IMG/VR virus record: IMGVR_UViG_3300046683_000929
Span: 34,181 to 98,180 of that record
Length of the DNA stretch: 64,000 nt
DNA from: a virus
Reading direction: 5' to 3' (one strand)
The notes below the pieces were generated by a model. That model was not told where the DNA came from and searched no databases. It saw nothing but the letters and a program-made list of their open reading frames with translations. Shown here piece after piece: positions 7,301 to 16,874 of this stretch; within the stretch, counting starts at the first letter, position 1, and the number at the start of each line of letters is the position of its first letter. The translations under genes were made by a program, and so were the position numbers.

Positions 7301-10300
7301 AAGTATTTTATGAAAATCCTCCGCAGGTGTATCAGCCACGGAGTTACCTTCCGGATCAATACGAATACTGTCCTTTACCGATTGCTTGTAGATATCCAGC
7401 GCATCATTGATGTTATTTAACTTTTTAATCTTTTCATTGTAGGTGGTATCCGGATCACGAAGAACACGGCTTACGGTACTGGCTATTTCCGACCTATCCG
7501 GCAGCGTACTGAACTGCGTTTGCTTATAATTGAATAAATCATCTCCATAATAAAACTCCTGGTGGTTTTGAATTATATCGTCAGCCCTCGTAGTTAAATT
7601 ATGCTCTCTTTCCTCATTTATAAAATCATGGACTTCCTGCATAGGTACAGAACTGAATTCCTTCATCCTTTGCCCATTGTTGATGTCATCCAAAATTCTA
7701 TTTAATCGCTTTACATCTTTGGCATCATATGGGTTGATGGTAACCAAGTCCTTTATGGCATCTTTTATGTTTTGAGGAACAAAGGAGGCTTTTAATAATT
7801 GCCGGGCATCCTGTATCCCAGACCGGGCATCCTGTACATCGCGGATAACTTCGGCATCCTTTGCTGCCCGCGCAACGAAGTCACGAAACCGATCAAGGCC
7901 CCTCTCTGTCTTAACTGAGTTTAACTGATTGGCAAAGCCCAGCAATTGCTTATCACTGAATTTTATTTTACCAAATGCGCCAGACTTATTTAAGTCGACG
8001 ATGATATTCTTTATTTCCTTACGGATATTATTGAAATTGTCTTTAAGGGCCTTTGTCTGATCTTGGCGAAGTTGTTTTTCCTTGGCCAACCTTTCATCAT
8101 ACTTACCTTTTAGCTCTTTAAGTTTTGCTTTCTGCTTTTCTCCCTGGTCACGAACATACTCACCAAACTTCTCTTTGGTCAAATCGCGCTCCTTTTGTAA
8201 CCTGTCGGCAGCTACTTCTTTTTGATAGCGATCATATTCCAGGAACGCAGCTTTCTGCTCCAGTTGAGCAGCTTTAAACCCAGCATTAAAATCACGATTA
8301 GCCTTCGCAATTGTTTCGCGGACAGGGGCCAGGTTCTTTTTTAAATTCGCAAATGAAATATCGTCACCAGCAGCCTGCTTTTCTTTTATCCAATCCAAAA
8401 CCCGACCGGCATATTCGGCACTTGTTTCGCCGGCCTGGCGAAGAGGCCGTTGCTTTTGCTCGGAAACAGCATCCGAAAATTCCTTATTACCGATATCGCC
8501 GATCTTAACTTCGCTCAATAAGTATTTGGAGTTAATGGTATCCAAAAACTCATGCATGCTCATGTTCTTTATATTCTTGAACTTGCTGATATCATAGCCT
8601 GTTTTCTCCAATACATAACGCTGAAATTTAATCCAGCTATCATTGATGAATTTTGCCACAGTGCCGCGTGTGCCGCTGTTCTTTATAACTTCATTAAGCT
8701 TCCCTTCTCCATCGCGGCCCAGCATGGTAACAAAAGCCTCTTCACCCATCCTATTGCCAGATAACTCATATCCTTTTTGGCGAAGCTCAGCATGAACGCC
8801 GGCTGCATCATTGCCGATACGGATCATTCTATCCCATAAGCCAGGCGCGTTTTCTCTGGCCCACCTGGTTAAGATATGCCCAAACTCGTGAATCTGCGTG
8901 TCAGCATTTACTCTTTCAGGGTTAAAATGAATTATGTTCTTTGTATCTACGAAAGCGTTGGGTAAAGCGTCGCCTGTAGCCTCAATACCGACTTTCTTAG
9001 CCTCTCTTTCAAACGAATCAACATCGGAATGGAATTTCGTTTCGACGCTGGGGAAAACCTTCTCTAAAAGGTTCTGGATAGCCTTGGCGCGTTCCGGTGG
9101 AAGCTTATCGCCTTCCCCCAATTGAAATGGCAAGTCGCCTTCTTTTGGCGTTGGCCTTTCATCCAACCGACCCTCCTTTTCTTCCCGTTGCTCTAAAAAT
9201 GACCCTAAAGTAGTACCTAAACTTTGCAGGAATTTTTCTTTTTGCTCTGGCAATTCCTTGCCGCTTAGCACCTCTTTTAAGCCTAACTCTACCTTTTGAA
9301 TTTTGTTTATGCCCAAGACGTTTTTGACGGCGCTTAAAAGCTCATTATACCACGCTTTTGCTTTGCCAATCCATGTATTGCCAGCGTTAGAAGACTTAAT
9401 AAATGAATCAGCCGCATTTACAGCCCACCATTCCGATGGTGAAAAAAATTCATAGTAGCCATGTGGAACTACCCTGCTTCTAAAAATATCCTTTAACTCT
9501 TTACGGATCTCTTCCCTTTTGGCATAATCGTTTTCGGTTTGCATTTGATCTGCCAAAGTAAGATATCTAATAGCCTTGGATAATTTGGCTTTTTCTTTCT
9601 CATCTTTTGATGCATCTATCTTGTCTTCTAATAAAGACTTTTCTTTATGCAGGCTGTCACCCCACTCTTTTAAAATACCGTCCCTAATTTCAGTAGGTAA
9701 AAATCGCTCGGTGTGATGGAATATTTCATGAATTGCTGTGCTTTTTGAATTGTCCTTAAATAGAGTTATTAAAGCATCTTGGCTACTGTATTGCCCTGCG
9801 GCAAATTTGTCTTTTTTAAGCGTGATATTGATAGCTAAGTCTTTAAATAGCTCAGGGTTCTTATTTAATAACGCACTGGCCAAATCAGCTGATTCCTGGC
9901 TAATTTTCCCTGCCTTGACGCCCTGCGATATTCTTTTCGAAACAAATTCGACTCCGCGCCTCGATGGTTCAAGATCACGAACTGCTTTTTCAGCAATCTT
10001 TAGTGCTTTTTCAGCATTAATAATGTGCTGCGGGAACTTGCTTAACATATCCTCTATCGATTTTCCTTGTTTCATCAAGTACTTATAATCCCATTTTGGC
10101 TTTCCAGTAGCAAGCAATTTTTCAAGATAGGCTTTGTTTCTGTATACATTCCCTAATTCATTTTTAGCCCTTCTAAGTTTATAGTTAGCCTCTTCACGGG
10201 ACTTGTCTAATCCATAGTCGGCATCTTCCCCAGAATCGTCCTGGTAAGGCGATGATAGCTCATTAGTTATTTTTTCTGATCCGCCTGTTCCTTCTTGTGA

Positions 10301-13300
10301 GATAGCACCGCTACCTTCACCCGGACTTGCAAATTCTTCACCATTTGCATTATCTCCGGCTTTGTCATTGTTTTTTTCATCTAAAATATCGTTAACTATA
10401 GTTTTTAAATCCGCAGGCACCTCTTCTCCATTAAACACATCGTGCCAAATGTTGAACATATTCGATGGATCGTCAGCATAATCATTGAACTGATCGCGGA
10501 CGTTTTCTAAAACGTGTTCTGGGTCGTTTAATGACGGATCACTTAATTTGTCTTCTATGAACTTACTAACCTTGTCTTCGTTGGCCAACCCGTCGTATTC
10601 GTTTTGTATGGCACGGATCTCGCCCATGGTTACGTTGCCGTATTGCCTGGCAAGATTTTTTGCGAACCTATTACTAATTTCCTTACCGGTTAGTTCAGCA
10701 TATCTATCCGATATAGCTTTCAATTCAGCGTTGCCGGCAGCTGTGGTATAAGTTGCGGCACCTCCCGGATAGTTGATCATAAATTCTGCCAGGTCGTTCG
10801 CAGTTACCTTATCTTCTCCGTTAAAGGACTGGCGATTTATTTCATCGGCTTGATTATTTAAGTCAGCATCGCCGCCGTCTTTTCTAAAATAATTTAGACG
10901 GATACCACCGGTTTCATTATTAGGATCGTTCACTCGTCCAAACTCTTCCGAATTGGTGCGCGGGCCATAAGCCGCTATGGCTGCCTCAATACTGCCGGTA
11001 TCCTGAAGTTCTTTTACCTTATCGTCATACATGCGGGCAACCTCTTCCGGATTATCTGTACCATGAAGACGCGCTTCCTGCTCAGGGGCATCAAGTTTAT
11101 CAGTATCAAAACCAAATAGGCTTTTAATATCTTCTTTCGGCAGGGACATTTCTGTACCATCATCAAACTTGACATTGAACTCGCCCGCTTTACCTGGAGT
11201 AATATTTACTGGGTTGAATTCTTTGGACCTGTATTGAAATTCCCCTTCGTTAACGTTATTGTTATCGACTTGGCCGGTTCCTTGCTCGCCTCCGTTTCCG
11301 GGCAAACTTTCTCCAGCAACTGCATTAACTCCATTTCTTTCACTATCGACTGGTAGAGCCCCTTCGGCATTTCCTGTATTCGGAGATACGGTTTGAGCCC
11401 TTTCAATTGGAGTTGGTCGTTCTCCTGGCTCTTCAATATGTTGTTCTCCATGTATTTCGTCTGCTTTATTAAGTAAGTCAACCTGAATATCTGTCCTTTT
11501 TTCGACTAAATCAATTAAATTATCGACAGCTTCCGGATTAGCTACTGGATCCGATCCAGTAGGGGATGCCTGAATATTATCAATTTCAGAAGTTAAATTT
11601 TCTACATTATCCTTGTTGATATTTTGCTCAAGCTTTTTAGGATTCAATAAATTATCAATCTGATCAAATTTAGATATAAGTATCGCCTTGTCATCCGGCT
11701 TGATATCAGACTGAGCGATTGAGTGCACAAATCCATCTTTATCATTAATTATGGCATTAGCTACTCCTTTTGCATCAGATGCCCGCGCATAGGTTTTGGC
11801 CAACAAAATGAGCTGCGCTTTTTTATCGGGATCGGTTTCGAGCCGAGCCTGAGCAGCAACATCTAAAGCCTTCGCATTTAAATCACCGGAGGAAACCGGA
11901 CTATTGTATGCTTCTATAATTGCTTCAGGAGTAGCTCTATTAAAATTCTCTAAAGCGTCTGTCTGCCTGGCGTTCATATAGGTTTTGATTTCGTCGTTCG
12001 CGAAATTATTAGCCTTTACACCTGCGTATGCTTTCAAACCTCCAAATACCAAACCAGTGCCAATCCCAGATTCTATTTGACGCTTCAAATCCTCTTTATC
12101 AATTGGCTGTCCATCGATTAAAGCAGCGCCTCCAACCTGAACTATTGGCGCGGCACCAAATATCGTTGCATCCGACAAAATATCTACGCCGCCCTTTGTT
12201 ATTGCACCATTAGCTGTAACAAGCCCGCGTTTTACAAGCTGACTAAACCAAGCATCTGACATCTTGCCGGCAATTCCACCAAGCACACCAGCAGAGACTC
12301 CGCTTACCGCTCCTTGCCCTGCCCCTTTCGCAGCAGCAATAGCAGCATCAGGCTCATCTTCCCCATGCTGCTCTGCCTCGCCATATGACTGTAAAGCTCC
12401 TTTAGCGACCATCCATTTTGTAAATGGGTTCCATACGTATCGTCCAAGCGTGTTTAGTGCCGTAGGGATTTCTGCGGCTTTCGACTCAGGAAGCAATGCG
12501 GTTGCGGCGACATCGGGTAAGAAATCAGTCATATCTTTTGTGACACGACCTGCAATAGTATTCGGAAGCGGAAGGGCATTCATTACATAATCTGCTTTTT
12601 TTGTTTGCCCATCAAGACCAAGTATCATCTTACCTAATGGGTCGGTAGCCCCATCTTCTTCAACTATCTTTCCATACGGGCTTAAAGAACCATCTTCATT
12701 ATAGAGCTTTATAGCCGGTATTCCGTTAATATTATAATTTCTTGTCAGATTAACCAAACCAGAAAGTGTTTTGGTTACTGTACTAGAGGTTGCGCCAGCG
12801 AGTTGCGCCGGAACGTTTAGCCACGATTCTTCTTTGGTGTTTTCATGGATTCTCTTTTTAATATCCTCAGATATTTTCAAGTCCTCCTCTGCTGCATCTT
12901 GATAGGCAATATCACTGCCATATTGAGCTACGCGCCGTTGTTCCCTTCCAACAGGCGTGAGTTTATTATAAGACGCATTAGCGTTTAGTACCTGTTGTAA
13001 TGCGGCGCGAGACTCTGGCGTATCCTGGGTGGTTAAATGACCTATTAGGTCATCTGTTTTTTTATTCTCGGCAACAAGCCTTAATTGATCTTGTATAGCA
13101 AATTGCTTTACTGTATCATTATTGAAGTCAGACTGCTCTTTATCTGCTATACCATTTGCCTGAGTTACCGCAGCGTCTTTATCTTCTTGTTTTACAAAAG
13201 GTATAGGACTTGCTTTTTTAGAAAATGGCAGAACAGGAATGCCATTAACCAGGGAACTTTGGAAAGGTGCTAATCCAGAATCTGATGAGGATGAAGAAGG

Positions 13301-13411
13301 CGTACCATCGCTGCCACCGGGATTTTTTTTTTCACCGAGAATTCCCAGTGGATCAATTGCCGGTGCAGATGATTTCTTTAAGATGCCAAGTGGGTCGTGT
13401 GCGCCGTCCAT
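4322..13411 (-). CDS. Giant polyvalent ejection protein, 3029 residues, two HExxH motifs
   Basis: The longest gene of the window. The N-terminus repeats DPLGIL twice within 25 residues. A Gly/Ala-rich hydrophobic stretch near residue 370 and another near 2770 could cross a membrane. Two separate zincin-type motifs occur: HEIFHH near residue 1228 and HEFGH near 1508. Long charged coiled-coil regions follow (about 1650-1800). Giant multidomain proteins with peptidase motifs are known in phages as large polyvalent proteins and are injected with the DNA. Its place after two smaller membrane-active proteins (268 and 494 residues) matches the three-protein ejection cassettes of T7 and P22. I looked for RNA polymerase catalytic motifs (DxDGD type) and found none. 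The ejection role is inferred. Confidence 0.8.
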   Translation of the reverse strand: MDGAHDPLGILKKSSAPAIDPLGILGEKKNPGGSDGTPSSSSSDSGLAPFQSSLVNGIPVLPFSKKASPIPFVKQEDKDAAVTQANGIADKEQSDFNNDTVKQFAIQDQLRLVAENKKTDDLIGHLTTQDTPESRAALQQVLNANASYNKLTPVGREQRRVAQYGSDIAYQDAAEEDLKISEDIKKRIHENTKEESWLNVPAQLAGATSSTVTKTLSGLVNLTRNYNINGIPAIKLYNEDGSLSPYGKIVEEDGATDPLGKMILGLDGQTKKADYVMNALPLPNTIAGRVTKDMTDFLPDVAATALLPESKAAEIPTALNTLGRYVWNPFTKWMVAKGALQSYGEAEQHGEDEPDAAIAAAKGAGQGAVSGVSAGVLGGIAGKMSDAWFSQLVKRGLVTANGAITKGGVDILSDATIFGAAPIVQVGGAALIDGQPIDKEDLKRQIESGIGTGLVFGGLKAYAGVKANNFANDEIKTYMNARQTDALENFNRATPEAIIEAYNSPVSSGDLNAKALDVAAQARLETDPDKKAQLILLAKTYARASDAKGVANAIINDKDGFVHSIAQSDIKPDDKAILISKFDQIDNLLNPKKLEQNINKDNVENLTSEIDNIQASPTGSDPVANPEAVDNLIDLVEKRTDIQVDLLNKADEIHGEQHIEEPGERPTPIERAQTVSPNTGNAEGALPVDSERNGVNAVAGESLPGNGGEQGTGQVDNNNVNEGEFQYRSKEFNPVNITPGKAGEFNVKFDDGTEMSLPKEDIKSLFGFDTDKLDAPEQEARLHGTDNPEEVARMYDDKVKELQDTGSIEAAIAAYGPRTNSEEFGRVNDPNNETGGIRLNYFRKDGGDADLNNQADEINRQSFNGEDKVTANDLAEFMINYPGGAATYTTAAGNAELKAISDRYAELTGKEISNRFAKNLARQYGNVTMGEIRAIQNEYDGLANEDKVSKFIEDKLSDPSLNDPEHVLENVRDQFNDYADDPSNMFNIWHDVFNGEEVPADLKTIVNDILDEKNNDKAGDNANGEEFASPGEGSGAISQEGTGGSEKITNELSSPYQDDSGEDADYGLDKSREEANYKLRRAKNELGNVYRNKAYLEKLLATGKPKWDYKYLMKQGKSIEDMLSKFPQHIINAEKALKIAEKAVRDLEPSRRGVEFVSKRISQGVKAGKISQESADLASALLNKNPELFKDLAINITLKKDKFAAGQYSSQDALITLFKDNSKSTAIHEIFHHTERFLPTEIRDGILKEWGDSLHKEKSLLEDKIDASKDEKEKAKLSKAIRYLTLADQMQTENDYAKREEIRKELKDIFRSRVVPHGYYEFFSPSEWWAVNAADSFIKSSNAGNTWIGKAKAWYNELLSAVKNVLGINKIQKVELGLKEVLSGKELPEQKEKFLQSLGTTLGSFLEQREEKEGRLDERPTPKEGDLPFQLGEGDKLPPERAKAIQNLLEKVFPSVETKFHSDVDSFEREAKKVGIEATGDALPNAFVDTKNIIHFNPERVNADTQIHEFGHILTRWARENAPGLWDRMIRIGNDAAGVHAELRQKGYELSGNRMGEEAFVTMLGRDGEGKLNEVIKNSGTRGTVAKFINDSWIKFQRYVLEKTGYDISKFKNIKNMSMHEFLDTINSKYLLSEVKIGDIGNKEFSDAVSEQKQRPLRQAGETSAEYAGRVLDWIKEKQAAGDDISFANLKKNLAPVRETIAKANRDFNAGFKAAQLEQKAAFLEYDRYQKEVAADRLQKERDLTKEKFGEYVRDQGEKQKAKLKELKGKYDERLAKEKQLRQDQTKALKDNFNNIRKEIKNIIVDLNKSGAFGKIKFSDKQLLGFANQLNSVKTERGLDRFRDFVARAAKDAEVIRDVQDARSGIQDARQLLKASFVPQNIKDAIKDLVTINPYDAKDVKRLNRILDDINNGQRMKEFSSVPMQEVHDFINEEREHNLTTRADDIIQNHQEFYYGDDLFNYKQTQFSTLPDRSEIASTVSRVLRDPDTTYNEKIKKLNNINDALDIYKQSVKDSIRIDPEGNSVADTPAEDFHKILDTINDKPNELSETLRESLENIASAKQDLIEIDTSMSPEQKESLKILKEVPLAGQDADTLRLFNNVLENVINNDDHSGIGIFEAKAIGNGDEGALKLPNYLEETGRKSKSARFKTKLGELRAVGANLSVIMSRIANNDFDFLSKLNTGSHFDEIRNGFAQAKHRYDELIGKKLEVVFKENPTIAKSPESIQRLSLFSYINQNREFSSPEQQNAELIRRVDIIKRDIELKAAEGLKNDNSEAAIERDIWQGFSDKIKDATGIDVSDGDQLKNLSYDQIRQIEFLEPGERKVYDVYRAADDELRPAHQDVVKRQLNMPYEAWGNHMRDGYRFLGTGLVDVVSGEGLGFTAMEQNTTNGSVATLQRVKGDPLASKSGEKQKVLNLNFFDVQNQNIKDQLSDIHTLKSRQIFDEALKNRTLRDALGNENHQMYKETVRNNVLNEMGLNNSVGEKELRLMKQGLNIITKLGTFKQLLSYSALVKQASATIFNTLVNIGGDAKLMRDAASVLNSDEVKALIKKHPISERGDNMASLNTLRDEALADKDNTIKGNDEKGVIKKMFDHTETVIDKYLLQLNPDGTTVDRKIAKPIKYGDVKTGEWAWVTYYADHLMKNGKAVDFKAIDWAKEAETPNREAADYAENMTAKQLNENSKSARSKLINSNNAFYMAAKTLLFPFGSFNMHKFQTLTENFRTIASKDTFVDADYRKNQAGVAAKSLMSALVEETFFQGIKLSIGYGITALVTKGLAYGLTSIFGDDKEKKDVLDKIDIKLQQKRDNFLQQWYTNVLGNYFFGGLGNAPQDAAQRGINKLTNSEFFYEPNISVGQQISEANNYGMYGAAFNGMGDIAKDTYRIFDNTDKYGVPVNITPYQKAVIASSMLSNMLAFAGLNDADFNRSVDALRKQVEYGLASKFHEPNYRDLSQPTPLKVGSKVIELSQEHQDYYEQIKEPKQQELEKRGMAPKRAATVAAQYAKQKLIEKFSYQKIVAEGQEIKKKK

Positions 13412-13412
13412 G

Positions 13413-14897
13413 TTATTGTTTTAAATTTCCAAGACTAACTGCTTGCTGTATCTGATCTTCTGTATATCCAAGCTTAAGTAAGTCTGAATGGGTATAGGAG
13501 TTCCCGTTCGAGGCTTTAAAAGCTGCATTGGGATTTATCGCTGGGTTTTGAAGGCCGCCTTTAACATATCCCTTACCGTGGGCGCTTACTGCCTTACTCA
13601 AAGATACATGCTCTCCGGTTATGTCATTTAATAATTGATTTAAGCCAGCCTGGTATGTTTCTGGATTTGACGAATCCAGTCTTACTGCATGCTTTTCAAT
13701 GATATTGCCACCTACCGTCCTTTGAGGAATGATGAAAGTCTGGATATCCTTGTTCTTTTTATCGATATTTATTTCGAGCGGACCTCCAAATTGTTGATTG
13801 GCGGCAACAATAGCTTTAAGTTCTTCGCCCGCGCCAATACCCTTATCATTCTTAACACCTATCCTCGCCCTTTCAATTAAATCCTGGCGAACGGTCGGTG
13901 CATCATTAGGATCTTTTCCATCGGCTTTTAATCGTGCTATATTTAACGCATTTTGTCGATCAAGCTCTTTTTGTGCAGCTTCAAACCCCTGGCGCATGCC
14001 TTCCGTTTGGCGCTGTTGTGCCCCCTGCGCTTTTATCGTTGCAAACTGATCTTCATTTACATCTGACTTTTTAATTTCATCAAGAGGCATATGGAGTTTT
14101 GCTTCATCTATAACAAACTGATTATAGTCGTTATTGTGAAGGGCCTTAAGGCTGTCAGGCATATTGTCAAAAGCTTTACGCCTGGCCGATTCTAATCTTT
14201 GCCCGTATTGATCTACCCCGCTTACATTTTGGGCTAAGGCCATAAACTTTTTAGGGTCTACCTTTTCGCCTTCCTCTTTGGTGATATACTTCCCATCTGA
14301 TTTTGATGTGGCGTATTTATATTTTGACAATTCCCCTATCGTCTTATAAAAGGCATCCGGATTATAAACAAGGGGTGGTTGCAATGCAAAAGGACGGCGC
14401 TGAGAAATTGGCGCTGCGATAAACGCATCTATTTTTGCTTTATTTTCCGGCGTATTAAATTCCGGATGTTGATCAAGGAATTGTTGTTGTTTAGCTGCGT
14501 AGGTAGCATCCATTTGACTTTGGGCCAGGTTCTGACGAAATGCCCCTTCCCCTTGTTTTAGCTTTATAGCTTGCTGGGGATTACTCAATGGATTGCGGAT
14601 AACGCTAAAATTATTTGCCAGATCTTTGCCAACACTGGCATATTGCCCCATCAACGCTGTCTGGTCGGTGCCAAGAATTCCTTTTGTATCGATAGAGCCA
14701 TAGATATCCAGCGCAGCCTTCAAATTATCATCATGCTGTTTAAGTACATAATGATTGGCCTCTGCCTGCATATCGGCAGCATGTTGAAGATATCCAACCG
14801 TTGCCGCAGTATTTAATACAGGGTCAGCACCGCCATAGCCGCCTTGTGCATAATCTGCATCGCCTTTGGCGCTAAGAATCTCTGCTAATGATGGCAT
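13413..14897 (-). CDS. Probable internal virion (ejection) protein
   Basis: A 494-residue, Gln- and Ala-rich, mostly helical protein with Gly-rich patches at the N-terminus (YAQGGYGGADP) and a charged middle segment. It ends one base before the start of the 3029-residue protein and starts three bases after the smaller ejection candidate. Size, composition and position resemble the middle member of a T7/P22-type ejection set (gp15 or gp20). No enzymatic motif is visible. Confidence 0.65.
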   Translation of the reverse strand: MPSLAEILSAKGDADYAQGGYGGADPVLNTAATVGYLQHAADMQAEANHYVLKQHDDNLKAALDIYGSIDTKGILGTDQTALMGQYASVGKDLANNFSVIRNPLSNPQQAIKLKQGEGAFRQNLAQSQMDATYAAKQQQFLDQHPEFNTPENKAKIDAFIAAPISQRRPFALQPPLVYNPDAFYKTIGELSKYKYATSKSDGKYITKEEGEKVDPKKFMALAQNVSGVDQYGQRLESARRKAFDNMPDSLKALHNNDYNQFVIDEAKLHMPLDEIKKSDVNEDQFATIKAQGAQQRQTEGMRQGFEAAQKELDRQNALNIARLKADGKDPNDAPTVRQDLIERARIGVKNDKGIGAGEELKAIVAANQQFGGPLEINIDKKNKDIQTFIIPQRTVGGNIIEKHAVRLDSSNPETYQAGLNQLLNDITGEHVSLSKAVSAHGKGYVKGGLQNPAINPNAAFKASNGNSYTHSDLLKLGYTEDQIQQAVSLGNLKQ

Positions 14898-14900
14898 GGG

Positions 14901-15707
14901 TTACGCTGTTTGAAGGTAAGCGCTCAAGTCTGTACGATATGGGCTATTTTGGTAATTGCTCAATATTTTTTGCATTGCAGCCTGACGTGACTGATCATTG
15001 AAGGTCTGCAACTGATCATATGAGTTTGGAATATTTATATTGGGAATAGTTGCCTTGGATGGACCTTGTATGCGATCCGTAGGGCTTGACAAAGACGGAT
15101 CTATTGCCGTAAGAACACTCCCATCGGGGCCTTGTTTAATAGGACTAACATTATCTTTATAAAGTTGGCTTGTCGAATAAGCCGAAGCTGCGCTCCCTAA
15201 CGTATTTAAGCTATTATTCATTTCGCCGGCAGCTTGTGCCTTTTGCCCAGCTATTGATTTTGCCTCATCAAGATATGGCTGATATTTATCCAGCACCCAC
15301 TTTTGGGTTTTTTGATCAGCAAGATCTTTGTTCACCCCCATCAAATAACGAATGTTATCGACGTGTTGTTCTGAATCCTTTGCTGCGATAGCCATGTTAT
15401 TCTTATCGTAGCTATCATAAAGATGACTGATACTATTTATACCACCACCGGTTTGAAGCAGCGCACCTATACTGGAGCCCAAACCACGATCCGCCTGGCT
15501 TTGGTAGTAATTTTTGGATGCTTGGGTCATTCCACCCTGTGCCAGCCCTTCAGCAAGGTTCTGATTTTTATAATACTCGTCCTGGATATTAAAAGTAGGG
15601 CGGATGTTTAATCTGGCACGACGCTTTGCCGCAGCAGAATCATTGGCACTCTTTATTGCTTGATACCCTGCAATTCCGGCCAAAACTAAAGGAGCTACTA
15701 TCGCCAT
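14901..15707 (-). CDS. Probable internal virion protein with N-terminal membrane helix
   Basis: A 268-residue protein beginning with a hydrophobic helix (APLVLAGIAGYQAI) followed by Ala-, Gln- and Ser-rich helical sequence. This is the pattern of small ejection proteins such as T7 gp14 or P22 gp7, and it heads the three-gene ejection set in transcription order. The assignment rests on architecture and context. Confidence 0.6.
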   Translation of the reverse strand: MAIVAPLVLAGIAGYQAIKSANDSAAAKRRARLNIRPTFNIQDEYYKNQNLAEGLAQGGMTQASKNYYQSQADRGLGSSIGALLQTGGGINSISHLYDSYDKNNMAIAAKDSEQHVDNIRYLMGVNKDLADQKTQKWVLDKYQPYLDEAKSIAGQKAQAAGEMNNSLNTLGSAASAYSTSQLYKDNVSPIKQGPDGSVLTAIDPSLSSPTDRIQGPSKATIPNINIPNSYDQLQTFNDQSRQAAMQKILSNYQNSPYRTDLSAYLQTA

Positions 15708-15709
15708 TT

Positions 15710-16159
15710 CTACCCTTTATAATTAAACTTTAAAAGTATGCATTTACGTCCGTAATATTCAACTTTATTTTGGATAACAAACTCGTTCTTTATAAGATGA
15801 TTAAGTGCCTTAACATTCCATTCGTCAATGGCTATATAAATATCACTTTCAAATGAAGATTTGATCAAATCCCAGAATAATTTAACACATTCCGGGGTCC
15901 TAAAACCTTTCCTTAACAAGAACGCCTCCAGAACAGATACTTCGTTAATTGGTATTGCCTGGGCGAAATATCCGACCACCTGCCCATCATCATCTCTTAC
16001 AGAATAAAAATACGTTGTCTTCCCAATATTATTGACAATGTCATTCACGCATGCTTCAAGTCCCCCTGGATAGTTTTTTATTAACTCCAAATCAAGCGCA
16101 CATGAACTAAGAACGAATGGCCTTATATCTGTTTGTAATTCCTTTTTAAAGATCTCCAT
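15710..16159 (-). CDS. GNAT-like protein A
   Basis: A 149-residue protein. The pattern YFYSVRDDDGQVVGYFAQ, followed by LRKGFRTPECVKLFWDLIKSS and a late AIDEWNVKALNHLIKNEF segment, matches the core strands and helices of GNAT acyltransferases. The acyl-CoA loop (RxxGxG/A) is not clear, so it may be inactive. The gene at 16162-16527 is a paralogue (VFYKIEMPDGTLMGYF, LRKQFQTGEFDKLVADLIQSS). Both sit between the muzzle-like gene and the ejection genes. Confidence 0.5.
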   Translation of the reverse strand: MEIFKKELQTDIRPFVLSSCALDLELIKNYPGGLEACVNDIVNNIGKTTYFYSVRDDDGQVVGYFAQAIPINEVSVLEAFLLRKGFRTPECVKLFWDLIKSSFESDIYIAIDEWNVKALNHLIKNEFVIQNKVEYYGRKCILLKFNYKG

Positions 16160-16161
16160 TC

Positions 16162-16527
16162 CTATATAAAATTGGCAGCGCCAATACTTCTGTTGTAATT
16201 GTTTTGTATTGATGACTGAATCAAATCTGCCACTAATTTATCAAACTCTCCGGTTTGAAACTGCTTCCTTAAATAGGGGGCGCTGGCTGTCAAGGTCCCT
16301 TGATTTTCAAGCATAGTAAAATACCCCATCAAAGTTCCGTCCGGCATTTCGATCTTATAGAAGACGCTGCCAGGCTGAATGTTTTTTATTTTTGACTCCA
16401 CGCACAAATCTAAAGCCTTTCCGACATTAACGCCAAAAGTGCTCAATAGCGGAATATCATCGGAATACATGCCATATAATAGGGCCCTGTACTCATCAAC
16501 TAAAACTTTATGCAACAGTCCTGGCAT
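16162..16527 (-). CDS. GNAT-like protein B, shortened paralogue
   Basis: A 121-residue protein alignable with its downstream neighbour over most of its length: D-G-x-x-x-GYF, then LRK-F-T, then a helix ending LI-SS. It lacks the last 30 residues or so, where the neighbour has its final strand-helix-strand. It is probably the result of tandem duplication with loss of the C-terminal part. A structural role in the virion is as likely as catalysis. Confidence 0.5.
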   Translation of the reverse strand: MPGLLHKVLVDEYRALLYGMYSDDIPLLSTFGVNVGKALDLCVESKIKNIQPGSVFYKIEMPDGTLMGYFTMLENQGTLTASAPYLRKQFQTGEFDKLVADLIQSSIQNNYNRSIGAANFI

Positions 16528-16831
16528 TTTTAGCTTTCTCCCTGTTAACTAATTTACGATACGCATTCTGAGCGTTTAATGCTGGAATGTATTTGCAGCC
16601 GGGCCGCGTTACAAACTCAACATATTTTTTCCTATTGGTAAACAGAACTGCAGAATCTATTAATTCAACCGGCTGCACAATGCCGCCTGCAATATCAAGC
16701 TCAAATATCCTATGCCCTGGTTTAATATCGGTGATATCAATAGTACTGGTAACCTGTTTAATATTATCTACCTGGATAGATGTTTCCATCTTGTCCTGAT
16801 AAACCTGCTCCATCATTAATGCTTCTTTCAT
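16508..16831 (-). CDS. Hypothetical small virion-region protein
   Basis: A 107-residue protein with no family recognised. A central segment IFELDIAGGIVQPVELIDSA is beta-type, and the C-terminus is basic and helical (AYRKLVNREKAKNAR). It is the first gene after the palindrome at 16839 and overlaps the next gene by 20 bases, so it heads the ejection unit. Confidence 0.6.
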   Translation of the reverse strand: MKEALMMEQVYQDKMETSIQVDNIKQVTSTIDITDIKPGHRIFELDIAGGIVQPVELIDSAVLFTNRKKYVEFVTRPGCKYIPALNAQNAYRKLVNREKAKNARTVA

Positions 16832-16838
16832 TACAGTC

Positions 16839-16850
16839 TAAAATATTTTA
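16839..16850. promoter_or_regulatory. TAAAATATTTTA palindrome
   Basis: Exact copy in the short gap between the muzzle-like gene (ends 16875) and the next start at 16831. It is not part of any coding frame here. Confidence 0.75.
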
Positions 16851-16874
16851 TTCTCCCGAATAAAAGTAGCCAAT

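Noticed and set aside
11206-11481. A 91-codon minus-strand frame inside the 3029-residue gene
   Set aside because: It overlaps the long coding frame completely and its composition is that of an out-of-frame reading.
4322-13411. Virion RNA polymerase
   Set aside because: The size and position suggested it, but no DxDGD-type or single-subunit polymerase motif was found.
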